Shown one piece after another: positions 9,155 through 16,802 of a DNA stretch of 64,000 nucleotides. Below the pieces are notes generated by a model. The model was not told where the DNA came from, searched no databases, and saw only the letters and a list, made by a program, of their open reading frames with translations. The translations under genes and the position numbers were made by a program. Source of the stretch: Neobacillus rhizophilus (lineage in GTDB: Bacteria; Bacillota; Bacilli; Bacillales; Cytobacillaceae); contig NZ_JAGYPF010000006.1 in assembly GCF_018343535.1 (NCBI RefSeq), positions 124,001-188,000 of the forward strand. Reading direction: 5' to 3'. Numbering within the stretch: the first letter of the stretch is position 1; the number at the start of each line of letters is the position of its first letter.

Positions 9155-9355
9155 ATCAAAATCCTCCCGTAAAAAATCCACTAATTCTACTTTACCTCAG
9201 GCTGACACTAAATCCAATTTTTACAAATCGGCCGCGTTCACACAATTTTCAGATTCATTTTTTCATAGATAAGTTATAATACGGTTGTCACCCCTAGAAT
9301 ATCTTCTCTTGCCCCTTTCAAAAAAATCCACTAAGAAAGCTGGTTGATTCGTTCT

Positions 9356-10240
9356 ATGAAAAAACAATCTTTATGTCCGTGCGGCAGCGGCAAACCTCAG
9401 AAGAAATGCTGCGGTGATAAGCTGCAAATGAATGTATTTATACAACCTTTCGCTAATCCTGAGGAACGGGAAGAATTTTTAAAGAACATGGCGATAGGCT
9501 CTCAATTTCACCTGCGTTTCAGAGCGCACGTCCACTATTATGGAAAAGACATTCTCTCCTACAAACGTGAACAGCCTGCCAACAAGCTCCGCAATGAATT
9601 TCTCGAGATTTTTTCAAGCTTTATGACCGATACGTTAGAAGATTCTTGTCCTCCATCATGGAAAGAATGCGACTCCCCGTTCTGGGAAGAATTAATCTTC
9701 ACTCATTTTCCTCATTGTATGAAAATTACGCCGCAAGAAAAAGAAACCGAAAAATTCCTGATGCAGTTAAAAAATTTCGTCCGCTGGCTGGATCGAAAGG
9801 TTGGCACTTCTTGGTATGGTCTTGTTAACCAATATGCGAATGAGGCCCGCTCTGACCTTAAAACCTGCGAACGCCTGCTAAATTACCTCTTTTTATGCGA
9901 TTTCCCTCGGCTTCACCACAGTGAATTTAATCTCGAGTTGGCGATGCAAAAAGTCGAATATAAGTTTGACCAGTTTTCTGAACGGAAGGACAGTCTGTTT
10001 GAAGTGACCAGTAGAATTGAAGATACCATTGTGCTAACCGAATTCAACACCAACCGGACTTATTACATCAAAGGAATCCCCCGCCACTTGATTAGTCCGG
10101 GGCTCATAATGAACGGTTCCATCGGCCGCAAAAAGGGCGAAAAAGCATGGGAATGGTATCACACAGAGGGGATTTATCCGAACAGAGGCAGGAAGTATAT
10201 GAAGCTGAACACCCCTGAACTAGAGCCTACTCACGTATAA
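9356..10240 (+). CDS. SEC-C motif zinc-binding protein
   Basis: A protein of about 294 residues opening with a SEC-C zinc ribbon: CPCGSGKPQKKCCG at residues 7-20, the same C-x-C-(n)-C-C/H site found at the SecA C-terminus. The remaining ~270 residues are mixed alpha/beta and charged, with no other motif I recognise. The ATG at 9356 is 4 codons after an in-frame TTG; neither has a strong ribosome binding site. It stands alone between the MOSC gene (divergent) and the LacI gene. Function unknown. Confidence 0.75.
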   Translation: MKKQSLCPCGSGKPQKKCCGDKLQMNVFIQPFANPEEREEFLKNMAIGSQFHLRFRAHVHYYGKDILSYKREQPANKLRNEFLEIFSSFMTDTLEDSCPPSWKECDSPFWEELIFTHFPHCMKITPQEKETEKFLMQLKNFVRWLDRKVGTSWYGLVNQYANEARSDLKTCERLLNYLFLCDFPRLHHSEFNLELAMQKVEYKFDQFSERKDSLFEVTSRIEDTIVLTEFNTNRTYYIKGIPRHLISPGLIMNGSIGRKKGEKAWEWYHTEGIYPNRGRKYMKLNTPELEPTHV

Positions 10241-10323
10241 CACCCTAACGAAGTGATGCTATTCATTCTTCATTTTCCTTATAAAAAGTATTATACTCTT
10301 CCTAATAATAGGATCGATGGAGA

Positions 10324-11301
10324 GTGTCTGACACCTTGACTAATATCAGAGATTTAGCAAAAATGGCGGGCGTTTCCGTCACGACGGTATCTAGGGTGCT
10401 CAATAATCACCCTTATGTCAAAGAGGAAAAGCGCAAGGCTGTTCTTGATGCCATTAAGCAAAGCAATTACCAGCCAAATATTAACGCGGTTCATTTAAGC
10501 ATGGGAAAAACCTTCCTTGTCGGTGTGATGGTTCCATCCATTGACCACCCTTATTTCGCATCGTTAATTAAAGGAATCTCCCATGAGGCATTGACACACA
10601 ATTATAATCTGGTGCTTTTTCAAACCAACTATAAGGAAGAAAGAGAATTAGACGCCTTACAAATGTTAAAGCAAAAACAAATTGATGCGTTAATCATTTG
10701 TTCAAGAGCAAGCAGCTGGCCGTTGATTGAGGAGTTTCTTCCTTATGGGCCGATTGTCCTGTGTGAGGACACCAGGGGCAAAAAAGTGTCTTCTACCTTT
10801 GTGGATCACTATCAGACCTTCATCTATGCGCTTGAATATTTAATACAAAACGGACATCGAAAAGTTGGTTATTCCATCGGGAGAAAAACGGGTACAAACA
10901 GTAAGTTTAGAGAAATGGCCTATAAGGATTTTCTGAAAAAAAATCATTTGCCATTTGACCCTGCTTACGTTTTCGATAATTGTCTTTATTTTGAGGATGG
11001 CGAACGGGTCGTTGATACGATTGCAAGTATGGACGATCCTCCGTCGGCCCTCCTGGTGACAAATGATGATGTCGCTGCCGGAATTGTCACCTGCGCAAGG
11101 AATCGGCAGATTTCTATTCCGAATGATCTAGCGCTGATTGGATTTAATAACCAACCCATTGCAAAAATAATGGATATCACGACGATTGAAATCCCGCTTG
11201 TAGAAATTGGCAGAAAGCTCTTCCTTCAAGGAATTGCGGAAAACCAGGAAATTTCATATCAGGAGATACCTGTAAGATTGATTAAACGGGGTACTATCTA
11301 A
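10324..11301 (+). CDS. LacI family transcriptional regulator
   Basis: A 325-residue LacI/GalR regulator. The DNA-binding head NIRDLAKMAGVSVTTVSRVLNNHPYV is followed by the hinge helix (NINAVHLSMGKT) and a periplasmic-binding-protein-like effector domain with TNDDVAAG and IGFNNQPIAKIM. It probably represses genes through a 14-bp palindrome found 75 bases downstream. Two starts are possible. The GTG at 10324 lies inside the palindrome GTGTC-T-GACAC. The TTG at 10336 gives the usual family N-terminus MTNIRDLA and has GGAG 13 bases upstream. The effector is unknown. Confidence 0.9.
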   Translation: MSDTLTNIRDLAKMAGVSVTTVSRVLNNHPYVKEEKRKAVLDAIKQSNYQPNINAVHLSMGKTFLVGVMVPSIDHPYFASLIKGISHEALTHNYNLVLFQTNYKEERELDALQMLKQKQIDALIICSRASSWPLIEEFLPYGPIVLCEDTRGKKVSSTFVDHYQTFIYALEYLIQNGHRKVGYSIGRKTGTNSKFREMAYKDFLKKNHLPFDPAYVFDNCLYFEDGERVVDTIASMDDPPSALLVTNDDVAAGIVTCARNRQISIPNDLALIGFNNQPIAKIMDITTIEIPLVEIGRKLFLQGIAENQEISYQEIPVRLIKRGTI

Positions 11302-11369
11302 TCTCAAGACTTCCGGCCGGTTGATGTGACTGTAACTAGGTCTTTTTTTCAAAAATTACATTTAGCCCC

Positions 11370-11400
11370 TTGACCTGAAACGCGTTTCATACTCTATCCT
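11370..11400 (+). promoter_or_regulatory. LacI-type operator inside a promoter-like element
   Basis: A perfect 14-bp palindrome TGAAACGCGTTTCA (11376-11389), with the central CG and AAACG/CGTTT half-sites of LacI-family operators. It sits directly behind a TTGACC -35 (11370-11375). The best -10 is TATCCT at 11395 with a long 19-base spacer. The regulator encoded just upstream is the obvious candidate to bind here. The element precedes the NCS2 permease gene. Confidence 0.75.
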
Positions 11401-11494
11401 AAATTTTGTAATACTGCAGCACTTAGCCGGCGTGATCGAATTCTAGAGCGTTACGGTGGGTGCTGCAGGCAGTAGCTGGAAGCAACCTCCTCTC

Positions 11495-11522
11495 TTGTCA
11501 TTGTCATTTTCTGTGTTATAAT
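11495..11522 (+). promoter_or_regulatory. sigma-A promoter of the NCS2 permease
   Basis: TTGTCA (11495-11500), a 16-base spacer and a perfect TATAAT (11517-11522), 80 bases before the permease start. A small hairpin CACACT-AGAA-AGTGTG (11579-11594) lies just before the start codon. Confidence 0.75.
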
Positions 11523-11602
11523 ATTCCCCGGCATAAGTTGATTCATAGAATTTTAACTTGATGCGGGCGGGAGAGGGACACACTAGAAAGTGTGATAAGA
11601 AA

Positions 11603-12892
11603 ATGAAGGGAGTTTTTAAACTTAAGGAGCACGGAACAAGCTTGAAGAAGGAGGTTATTGCGGGGGTTACGGCATTCTTTTCCATTGTCTATATTATCGC
11701 TGTCAATGGAAGTATCCTGCAGGATGCAGGCATACCACTCGAAGCCGGAATTATCGCAACCGTACTATCTTCACTGATTGGCTGCGTGCTTGTGGCATTT
11801 ATCGCCAACGCACCATTAATCATCGTACCAGGAATGGGGATTAATGCCCTATTCACCTATACAATTGTCGGAACGATGGGGCTGGACTACAAGGAGGCTC
11901 TGGCAGCCGTAGTTGTATCAGGCATTCTCTTTGTGATTGTGGCTTTCACGAAATTATCGGGCATCATCTCAAGAGCGATTCCGTCATCTTTAAAGGAATC
12001 CATTTCAGTCGGAATTGGCTTATTTATTGCCTTTATTGGCCTGCAAAAAAGCGGCATCATTGTTGGGAATCCGACGAACTTTGTGGCGCTTGGCAATTTG
12101 GCGTCCCCGATTGTAATGGCGTCGATAATTAATCTGATTATCACGTTATTTTTATTTTTAAAGAAAGTACCTGGGAATTTCCTGATCAGCATTATTTTAG
12201 GAACGTTCGTGTCCTATCTTTTCGGATTGGTAGACTTTTCGAAAACCCACACCAGTTTTATTTCCTTTGCGGACTATAAAAACGTCTTCCTAAGTGCAGA
12301 CTTTGGAAATATAACCACCATTCCGTTCTGGACAGCGGCTTTTTCACTGGTATTGGTGCTTGTTTTTGAAAATATCGGCCTGCTTCATTCCCAAGTAGAC
12401 GGGATGCTGCAAGCGCCTGAAAAAAACGGAAAATCCTTAAAGGCCATTTCGATTTCCACAATCGTATGCGGATTATTCGGCACTAGTCCATCTGTATCAA
12501 CGGTTGAAACGGCAGCAGGCATTACCGCAGGCGGAAGAACAGGTTTAACCTCGATTATCACGGGGCTGCTTTTCCTGGCATCGCTTTTCTTCATGCCGTT
12601 CATCAAACTGGTTCCGGCAACAGCAATCGCGCCAATCCTAATTATTATCGGCGGTTTAATGCTGACTAATATCGTAAATATCGATTTCACTGATTTTACG
12701 GAAGCCTTTCCGGCTTTTCTCGTGATTATCATGATTCCGTTAACCTACAGCATCGTTGATGGAATTGCCTTCGGATTTATCGCCTATCCGCTGGTAAAGC
12801 TGTTTACCAACAAGAAACATCAGCTTTCCCTATCAATCTATATTATTTCGATTCTTTTCTTGACGAACTTTTTACTGCACTCGATTGGTTAA
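11603..12892 (+). CDS. NCS2 family purine-type permease (AzgA/PbuG-like)
   Basis: A membrane transporter of about 429 residues of the nucleobase-cation symporter-2 family, AzgA-like branch. It begins MKGVFKLKEHGTSLKKEV and continues with the first helix containing GVTAFFSIVYIIAVN. Conserved segments are the PGMGINALFTYT motif near residue 75 and the GTSPSVSTVETAAGI region, the substrate-binding segment of the hypoxanthine/guanine/adenine carriers. About 12-14 helices are visible. The ATG at 11603 fits homologue starts but has a poor ribosome binding site. Uptake of a purine base is likely; the exact base is not shown. Confidence 0.9.
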   Translation: MKGVFKLKEHGTSLKKEVIAGVTAFFSIVYIIAVNGSILQDAGIPLEAGIIATVLSSLIGCVLVAFIANAPLIIVPGMGINALFTYTIVGTMGLDYKEALAAVVVSGILFVIVAFTKLSGIISRAIPSSLKESISVGIGLFIAFIGLQKSGIIVGNPTNFVALGNLASPIVMASIINLIITLFLFLKKVPGNFLISIILGTFVSYLFGLVDFSKTHTSFISFADYKNVFLSADFGNITTIPFWTAAFSLVLVLVFENIGLLHSQVDGMLQAPEKNGKSLKAISISTIVCGLFGTSPSVSTVETAAGITAGGRTGLTSIITGLLFLASLFFMPFIKLVPATAIAPILIIIGGLMLTNIVNIDFTDFTEAFPAFLVIIMIPLTYSIVDGIAFGFIAYPLVKLFTNKKHQLSLSIYIISILFLTNFLLHSIG

Positions 12893-12915
12893 CAGCAAGT
12901 GCGTTTACTATATAC

Positions 12916-12951
12916 AAAAAGCAGAATGCCATCCCAGCATTCTGCTTTTTT
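12916..12951. terminator. bidirectional terminator
   Basis: Fourteen-base arms A5-GCAGAATGC / GCATTCTGC-T5 around a 7-base loop, between the convergent NCS2 and tcyP genes. Confidence 0.92.
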
Positions 12952-12961
12952 AATTACCATA

Positions 12962-14344
12962 TTATGCTTCCGCTACGTTAGGCTGCTTGTAAACTTCACT
13001 ATCGAATTCACCGGTTGCCTTACTTGTTAACACACCGGCAGTCATTGAACCGCTGACGTTTAGGGCAGTACGTCCCATGTCAATTAGAGGCTCAACAGAG
13101 ATAAGAAGACCAACAATTGCAACTGGCAGGTTCAAGACTGATAGAACGATTAAGGCTGCGAAGGTTGCCCCGCCGCCTACACCGGCTACACCGAATGAAC
13201 TGATTGCAACTACTATAATCAGAGTGATGATAAAAGAAATGCTTGTCGGGTCAATACCTGCAGACGGCGCTACCATGACTGCGAGCATCGCCGGGTAAAT
13301 TCCTGCACAGCCGTTTTGTCCGATGGAAAGTCCGAAAGAACCAGCAAAGTTGGCAACCCCTTCAGACACACCAAAGTCTTTCGTTTGCGTCTTAATGGTC
13401 ATTGGCAATGTTCCTGCACTTGAACGTGACGTAAAGGCAAACGTTAATGTAGGCATCCCTTTTTTCACATAGTTTACAGGGCTTAATTTTGCAAATGTTA
13501 TAAGTAATAAATGTACAATAAACATCAAGATAAGCGCCACGTAAGAAGCGACGACAAACTTGCCTAATTTTACAATCGCGTCGTAATCACTTACAGCAGC
13601 CACCTTTGTAATGATAGCCAAAATACCGTATGGTGTTAATCTGAGAATGAGCGTTACCACCCTCATGACGATGGAATATAACGTATCGATTATTTTTGCA
13701 AAAAATTCAGCTTTCTCAGGTTCCTTGCGTTTTACCCCAAGATATGCCACGCCGATGAAAGCTGCAAAAATAACAACGGCAATCGTTGATGTTGGACGAG
13801 CGCCTGTTAAATCTAGAAACGGATTGCCTGGAATAAGTTCAACGATTTGCTGCGGCAGCGTCATAGTTTCTACACCAGCCACTTTTTCTTTCAATAGCTC
13901 ATTACGGGCATTTTCGGCATCCCCTGCCGTTAACTTGATTCCATCAAGTCCAAATCCGAGCGCGGATCCAATACCGATTGCTGCGGAAACCGCCGTTGTC
14001 CCAAGCAGGATGGCAATGACAAGAAAACTGATTTTCCCAATATTTTTAGTCAGCTTTAATTTCGTAAAAGCTCCCACAATGGATATAAACACTAATGGCA
14101 TAACAACCATTTGCAGCAGTTTAACATAACCGCCGCCGACAATGTTAAACCAGTTAATCGACTGTGTTGTTACTTCATGTGTTCCACCGTAAATAAGATG
14201 AATGAGAAATCCAAATACAAGACCTAAACCAAGTCCGGTAAACACACGTTTTGAAAAAGAAACATGCTTTTTTTGCATCATGAACAAGCCGAACATCAGT
14301 AAGAGAAGAACGACAACATTCACGATAATTAATATGTTATTCAT
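12962..14344 (-). CDS. tcyP: L-cystine symporter TcyP (DAACS family), copy 1
   Basis: A 460-residue dicarboxylate/amino acid:cation symporter closely matching TcyP (YhcL) of Bacillus subtilis in length and motifs. Visible are the MQKKHVSFSKRVFTGLGLG start, the LLQMVVMPL segment, the serine-rich hairpin TSRSSAGTLPM, and the C-terminal VGGGATFAALIVLS and EPLIDMGRTALNVSG segments that form the substrate site. It imports cystine with a coupled cation. GGGGTT lies 6 bases before the ATG. A second, very similar copy is at 57066. In B. subtilis the homologue is repressed by CymR; see the conserved promoter element. Confidence 0.9.
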   Translation of the reverse strand: MNNILIIVNVVVLLLLMFGLFMMQKKHVSFSKRVFTGLGLGLVFGFLIHLIYGGTHEVTTQSINWFNIVGGGYVKLLQMVVMPLVFISIVGAFTKLKLTKNIGKISFLVIAILLGTTAVSAAIGIGSALGFGLDGIKLTAGDAENARNELLKEKVAGVETMTLPQQIVELIPGNPFLDLTGARPTSTIAVVIFAAFIGVAYLGVKRKEPEKAEFFAKIIDTLYSIVMRVVTLILRLTPYGILAIITKVAAVSDYDAIVKLGKFVVASYVALILMFIVHLLLITFAKLSPVNYVKKGMPTLTFAFTSRSSAGTLPMTIKTQTKDFGVSEGVANFAGSFGLSIGQNGCAGIYPAMLAVMVAPSAGIDPTSISFIITLIIVVAISSFGVAGVGGGATFAALIVLSVLNLPVAIVGLLISVEPLIDMGRTALNVSGSMTAGVLTSKATGEFDSEVYKQPNVAEA

Positions 14345-14372
14345 TTCATAACCCCCTATTTAATACTTTCAA

Positions 14373-14410
14373 AGTTTAATATATAAAATCCTATGAGTCA
14401 AGTCGGAATT
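14373..14410 (-). promoter_or_regulatory. tcyP copy 1 promoter with conserved upstream element
   Basis: Read on the minus strand: TTGACT (14401-14396), a 17-base spacer and TAAACT (14378-14373). The -35 is embedded in AATTCCGACTTG, which is repeated exactly at the promoter of the second tcyP copy. A CymR-type operator is a reasonable guess. Confidence 0.6.
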
Positions 14411-14459
14411 ATTAATCCTTTAAAGCAATTAAGTTTTCACCAAATAATCCTATAAATAA

Positions 14460-14497
14460 GGGGCGCCCTCCTTATTAACGAAGGGCGCCCTCATAAC
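14460..14497 (-). terminator. hairpin GGGCGCCCT/AGGGCGCCC
   Basis: Nine-bp arms around a 12-base loop, with CTTATTTAT following on the minus strand. It lies behind the remnant acetyltransferase gene and probably once terminated it. Confidence 0.6.
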
Positions 14498-14562
14498 GTA
14501 TTTTATTATATTAATATAATTTAATTGTTTTCAATTTGAAACATTTATAGATCATATTGATA

Positions 14563-14669
14563 TCACGCTACGCCCTCTACTTGCTCAAAGCCTTCCTGAA
14601 GATAAAGGGCTTTTGCCCGTTCATTCTCTCCATTAACTGAAAGAATCGTTCTTTGGTACGCTTTTTTTA
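14563..14669 (-). pseudogene. GNAT acetyltransferase remnant (C-terminal fragment)
   Basis: The minus strand encodes, up to a TGA at 14563, about 34 residues containing LSVNGENERAKALYLQEGF. This is the typical end of a GNAT acetyltransferase (N-x-x-A-x-x-L-Y-x-x-x-G-F). Upstream of it the reading frame is lost and a repeat array begins at once, so the first ~80% of the gene is missing. The hairpin downstream looks like its old terminator. It is a gene relic rather than a short functional gene, as no start or ribosome binding site is present. Confidence 0.7.
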
Positions 14670-14676
14670 GCGAGGC

Positions 14677-14882
14677 CTCCTATTGGACATTTTACGGATG
14701 CGGGTTCTCCGTTTTATCCTTTAGAGACCTCCTATTGGACACCTTGCCTGCTCGGGATCTCCCTTTTGTCCTTTAGATGCCTTCTATTGGACACTTTACC
14801 AGCTCGGGCTCTCCGTTTTGTCCTTTAATGGCCTTTTATTGGACATTTTACGGGCGCAAAGTTTCGGTTTTGTCTTTTATTT
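14677..14882. repeat. tandem array, TATTGGACA...TTTGTCCTTTA family
   Basis: Four units spaced about 53 bp apart. Each opens with (C)TATTGGACA and closes with TTTTGTCCTTTA or a variant (TTTTATCC, TTTTGTCT), so most units have GGACA/TGTCC inverted arms about 35 bases apart. The linkers share GCTCGGG(C/A)TCTCC. It begins where the acetyltransferase remnant is cut off. Function unknown. Confidence 0.85.
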
Positions 14883-14920
14883 TCTTCACGAAGAGCTAAA
14901 CTTCCCCACTATTCAAAAGT

Positions 14921-14945
14921 GATGCACAAGAACCGTCCCCATGCC
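14921..14945. repeat. solitary half of the AGAACCGTCCCCATG hairpin repeat
   Basis: GTGATGCACAAGAACCGTCCCCATG matches the right arm of the long hairpins at 31315-31371 and 32404-32452, but its partner arm is absent here. Confidence 0.7.
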
Positions 14946-14956
14946 TCATTACTTAT

Positions 14957-14985
14957 TTGGCAAGCCTGCCAAAATACATTATGAT
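14957..14985 (+). promoter_or_regulatory. promoter with overlapping inverted repeat
   Basis: TTGGCA (14957-14962), a 17-base spacer and TATGAT (14980-14985) precede the oxidoreductase gene. The -35 is the left arm of TTGGCA-AGCC-TGCCAA (14957-14972), a likely operator. Confidence 0.7.
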
Positions 14986-15020
14986 GTTAGAAGTATTTTG
15001 TTATTGGAGGACTTGAGCAT

Positions 15021-16004
15021 ATGAATATTGCTACTATTGGAACGGGTTCGATTGTGGATACCTTCCTTTCTGCATTAAATAATATAAAAGACGCCCAATG
15101 TGTGGCGATGTATTCCCGAAAACAGGAAACTGCCCAACCGTTAGCCGAAAAATATCAAATCCCTGCTATCTACACCGACATAGAAAAAATGTACCAGGAC
15201 CCAGGCATCGACTTTATTTACCTGGCATCCCCAAACAGCCTGCATTACGAACAGGCGACCCAAGCTCTCCAACATGGAAAACATGTCATATGTGAAAAAC
15301 CGTTCACATCGACCGTCGCAGAGCTTGAAAGCTTGAAGGTACTCGCCAAACAAAAGAATTTAATGCTGTTTGAGGCCATCACAACCATTCACCTGCCCAA
15401 CTATCAACTCATTAAAGAAAACCTGCCAAGCCTAGGGCAAATAAGGATGATCCAGGGCAACTACAGCCAATACTCTAGCCGGTATGATGCCCTGCTTGCA
15501 GGGGAGACACCGAATGTATTTAATCCGAAGTTTTCCGGCGGCGCCCTTGTTGATATCAACATTTATAACCTGCATTTCGTGATGAACCTGTTCGGGACAC
15601 CAGAATCCATCCGCTATACGGCAAATAAGCATGCGAACGGAATTGATACCTCAGGGGTACTTGTCATGAAATATCCCGACTTTATCGCCGAGTGCGTGGG
15701 AAGCAAGGATACACAAGGCCTGAACTTTGTCCTTATCCAAGGTGAAAAAGGATATATTCATGTTGAACATGGGGCAAATGGGTGTCAAAACGTCATCTTA
15801 CAAACCGATGGAACAGCCGTCACCTTAAACAATCAGACGACAACGAACAAGCTTTATTATGAACTGCTTGCCTTCAAAGAAACGTATAAAAATCAGGACT
15901 TTGACCGCTGCTATGAACTACTCGATTACAGTTACTCAGTCATGAAGATGCTAGTTGCAGCTAGAAAGGACGCAGGCATCGTTTTCCCAGCCGACCAGCC
16001 ATAA
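15021..16004 (+). CDS. Gfo/Idh/MocA family oxidoreductase
   Basis: A 327-residue NAD(P)-dependent oxidoreductase. The Rossmann motif is G-T-G-S-I at residues 7-11 (IGTGSIVDTFL). The catalytic-domain hallmark EKPFT follows the CE in HVICEKPF (about residue 93). The sugar-binding C-terminal domain contains GGALVDINIYNLH, the usual G-G-x-x-x-D-I/M-G/N-x-Y/H site. GGAGG precedes the ATG. It has its own promoter and terminator, so it is monocistronic. The substrate is probably a sugar or polyol derivative and cannot be named. Confidence 0.88.
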   Translation: MNIATIGTGSIVDTFLSALNNIKDAQCVAMYSRKQETAQPLAEKYQIPAIYTDIEKMYQDPGIDFIYLASPNSLHYEQATQALQHGKHVICEKPFTSTVAELESLKVLAKQKNLMLFEAITTIHLPNYQLIKENLPSLGQIRMIQGNYSQYSSRYDALLAGETPNVFNPKFSGGALVDINIYNLHFVMNLFGTPESIRYTANKHANGIDTSGVLVMKYPDFIAECVGSKDTQGLNFVLIQGEKGYIHVEHGANGCQNVILQTDGTAVTLNNQTTTNKLYYELLAFKETYKNQDFDRCYELLDYSYSVMKMLVAARKDAGIVFPADQP

Positions 16005-16010
16005 TTTACA

Positions 16011-16040
16011 AAGGAGCCACTGAAGTTGGCTCTTTTTTTA
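16011..16040 (+). terminator. rho-independent terminator
   Basis: GAGCCA...TGGCTC stem with a 7-base loop followed by seven T residues, behind the oxidoreductase gene. Confidence 0.85.
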
Positions 16041-16106
16041 TAGATAAAAGGAAATTTTTGCTATACTATGTAATTGAGGAAAAACCGAGATAAGTTGGTG
16101 ATACCA

Positions 16107-16802
16107 ATGTTTAAACTCTTATTGATCGAAGACGATGCTACTTTATTCAATGAAGTGAAGGAACGGCTATCCGGCTGGTCCTATGACGTGTATGGAATAA
16201 CAGATTTTGCCCAAGTCATGCAGGAATTCACTGCTACCAAGCCTGATTTGGTCATCATTGATATCCAGCTGCCCAAATTTGACGGGTTCCATTGGTGCCG
16301 GATGATTCGTTCCCATTCGAGTGTCCCGATTTTATTTTTATCGTCGCGGGATCATCCATCCGACATGGTGATGGCGATGCAGCTTGGCGCGGATGACTTC
16401 ATCCAAAAACCCTTTCATTTCGATGTCCTGATTGCAAAAATACAGGCGATGCTGCGCCGGGTTTATGATTACAGCAGTGACAGCCAAATCGAACTGAAAA
16501 CCTGGTGCGGGGCGACAGTCGATTATCAAAAAAACACAATTGCCAACGACGCAGGTTCAATCGAGTTGACCAAGAATGAAATGTTTATTCTGAGGGAGCT
16601 TATTAATCAAAAGAATAAAATCGTCACGCGCGAAGCGTTAATCAAAAGCTTGTGGGACGACGAGCGGTTTGTCAGCGACAATACCCTAACAGTCAATGTC
16701 AATAGGCTCCGCAAAAAACTCGATGAGATTGGCATCGGTCATTTTATCGAAACGAAGGTGGGACAAGGCTATATGGCGGCCGATGAGGCGCAGCTGCCAT
16801 GA
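16107..16802 (+). CDS. BceR-like response regulator (OmpR family)
   Basis: A 231-residue response regulator with a receiver domain (acidic pair D9-D10, phosphorylated D52 in IIDIQLP, Lys in QKPFHFD) and an OmpR-type winged helix ending in ETKVGQGYMA. The four-gene order regulator-kinase-ATPase-permease is that of Bce/Psd/Ytr-type peptide antibiotic resistance loci. The ATG at 16107 follows GTTGGTG; the frame is open 11 codons upstream but without a better site. It overlaps the kinase by 4 bases. It probably binds the palindrome at 17797 to switch on the transporter genes. Confidence 0.9.
   Translation: MFKLLLIEDDATLFNEVKERLSGWSYDVYGITDFAQVMQEFTATKPDLVIIDIQLPKFDGFHWCRMIRSHSSVPILFLSSRDHPSDMVMAMQLGADDFIQKPFHFDVLIAKIQAMLRRVYDYSSDSQIELKTWCGATVDYQKNTIANDAGSIELTKNEMFILRELINQKNKIVTREALIKSLWDDERFVSDNTLTVNVNRLRKKLDEIGIGHFIETKVGQGYMAADEAQLP

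Noticed and set aside
13611..14129. Long plus-strand open frame opposite tcyP copy 1
   Set aside because: It is the antisense shadow of a hydrophobic, Ala/Ile-rich gene, with no ribosome binding site and low-complexity T/I/P composition.
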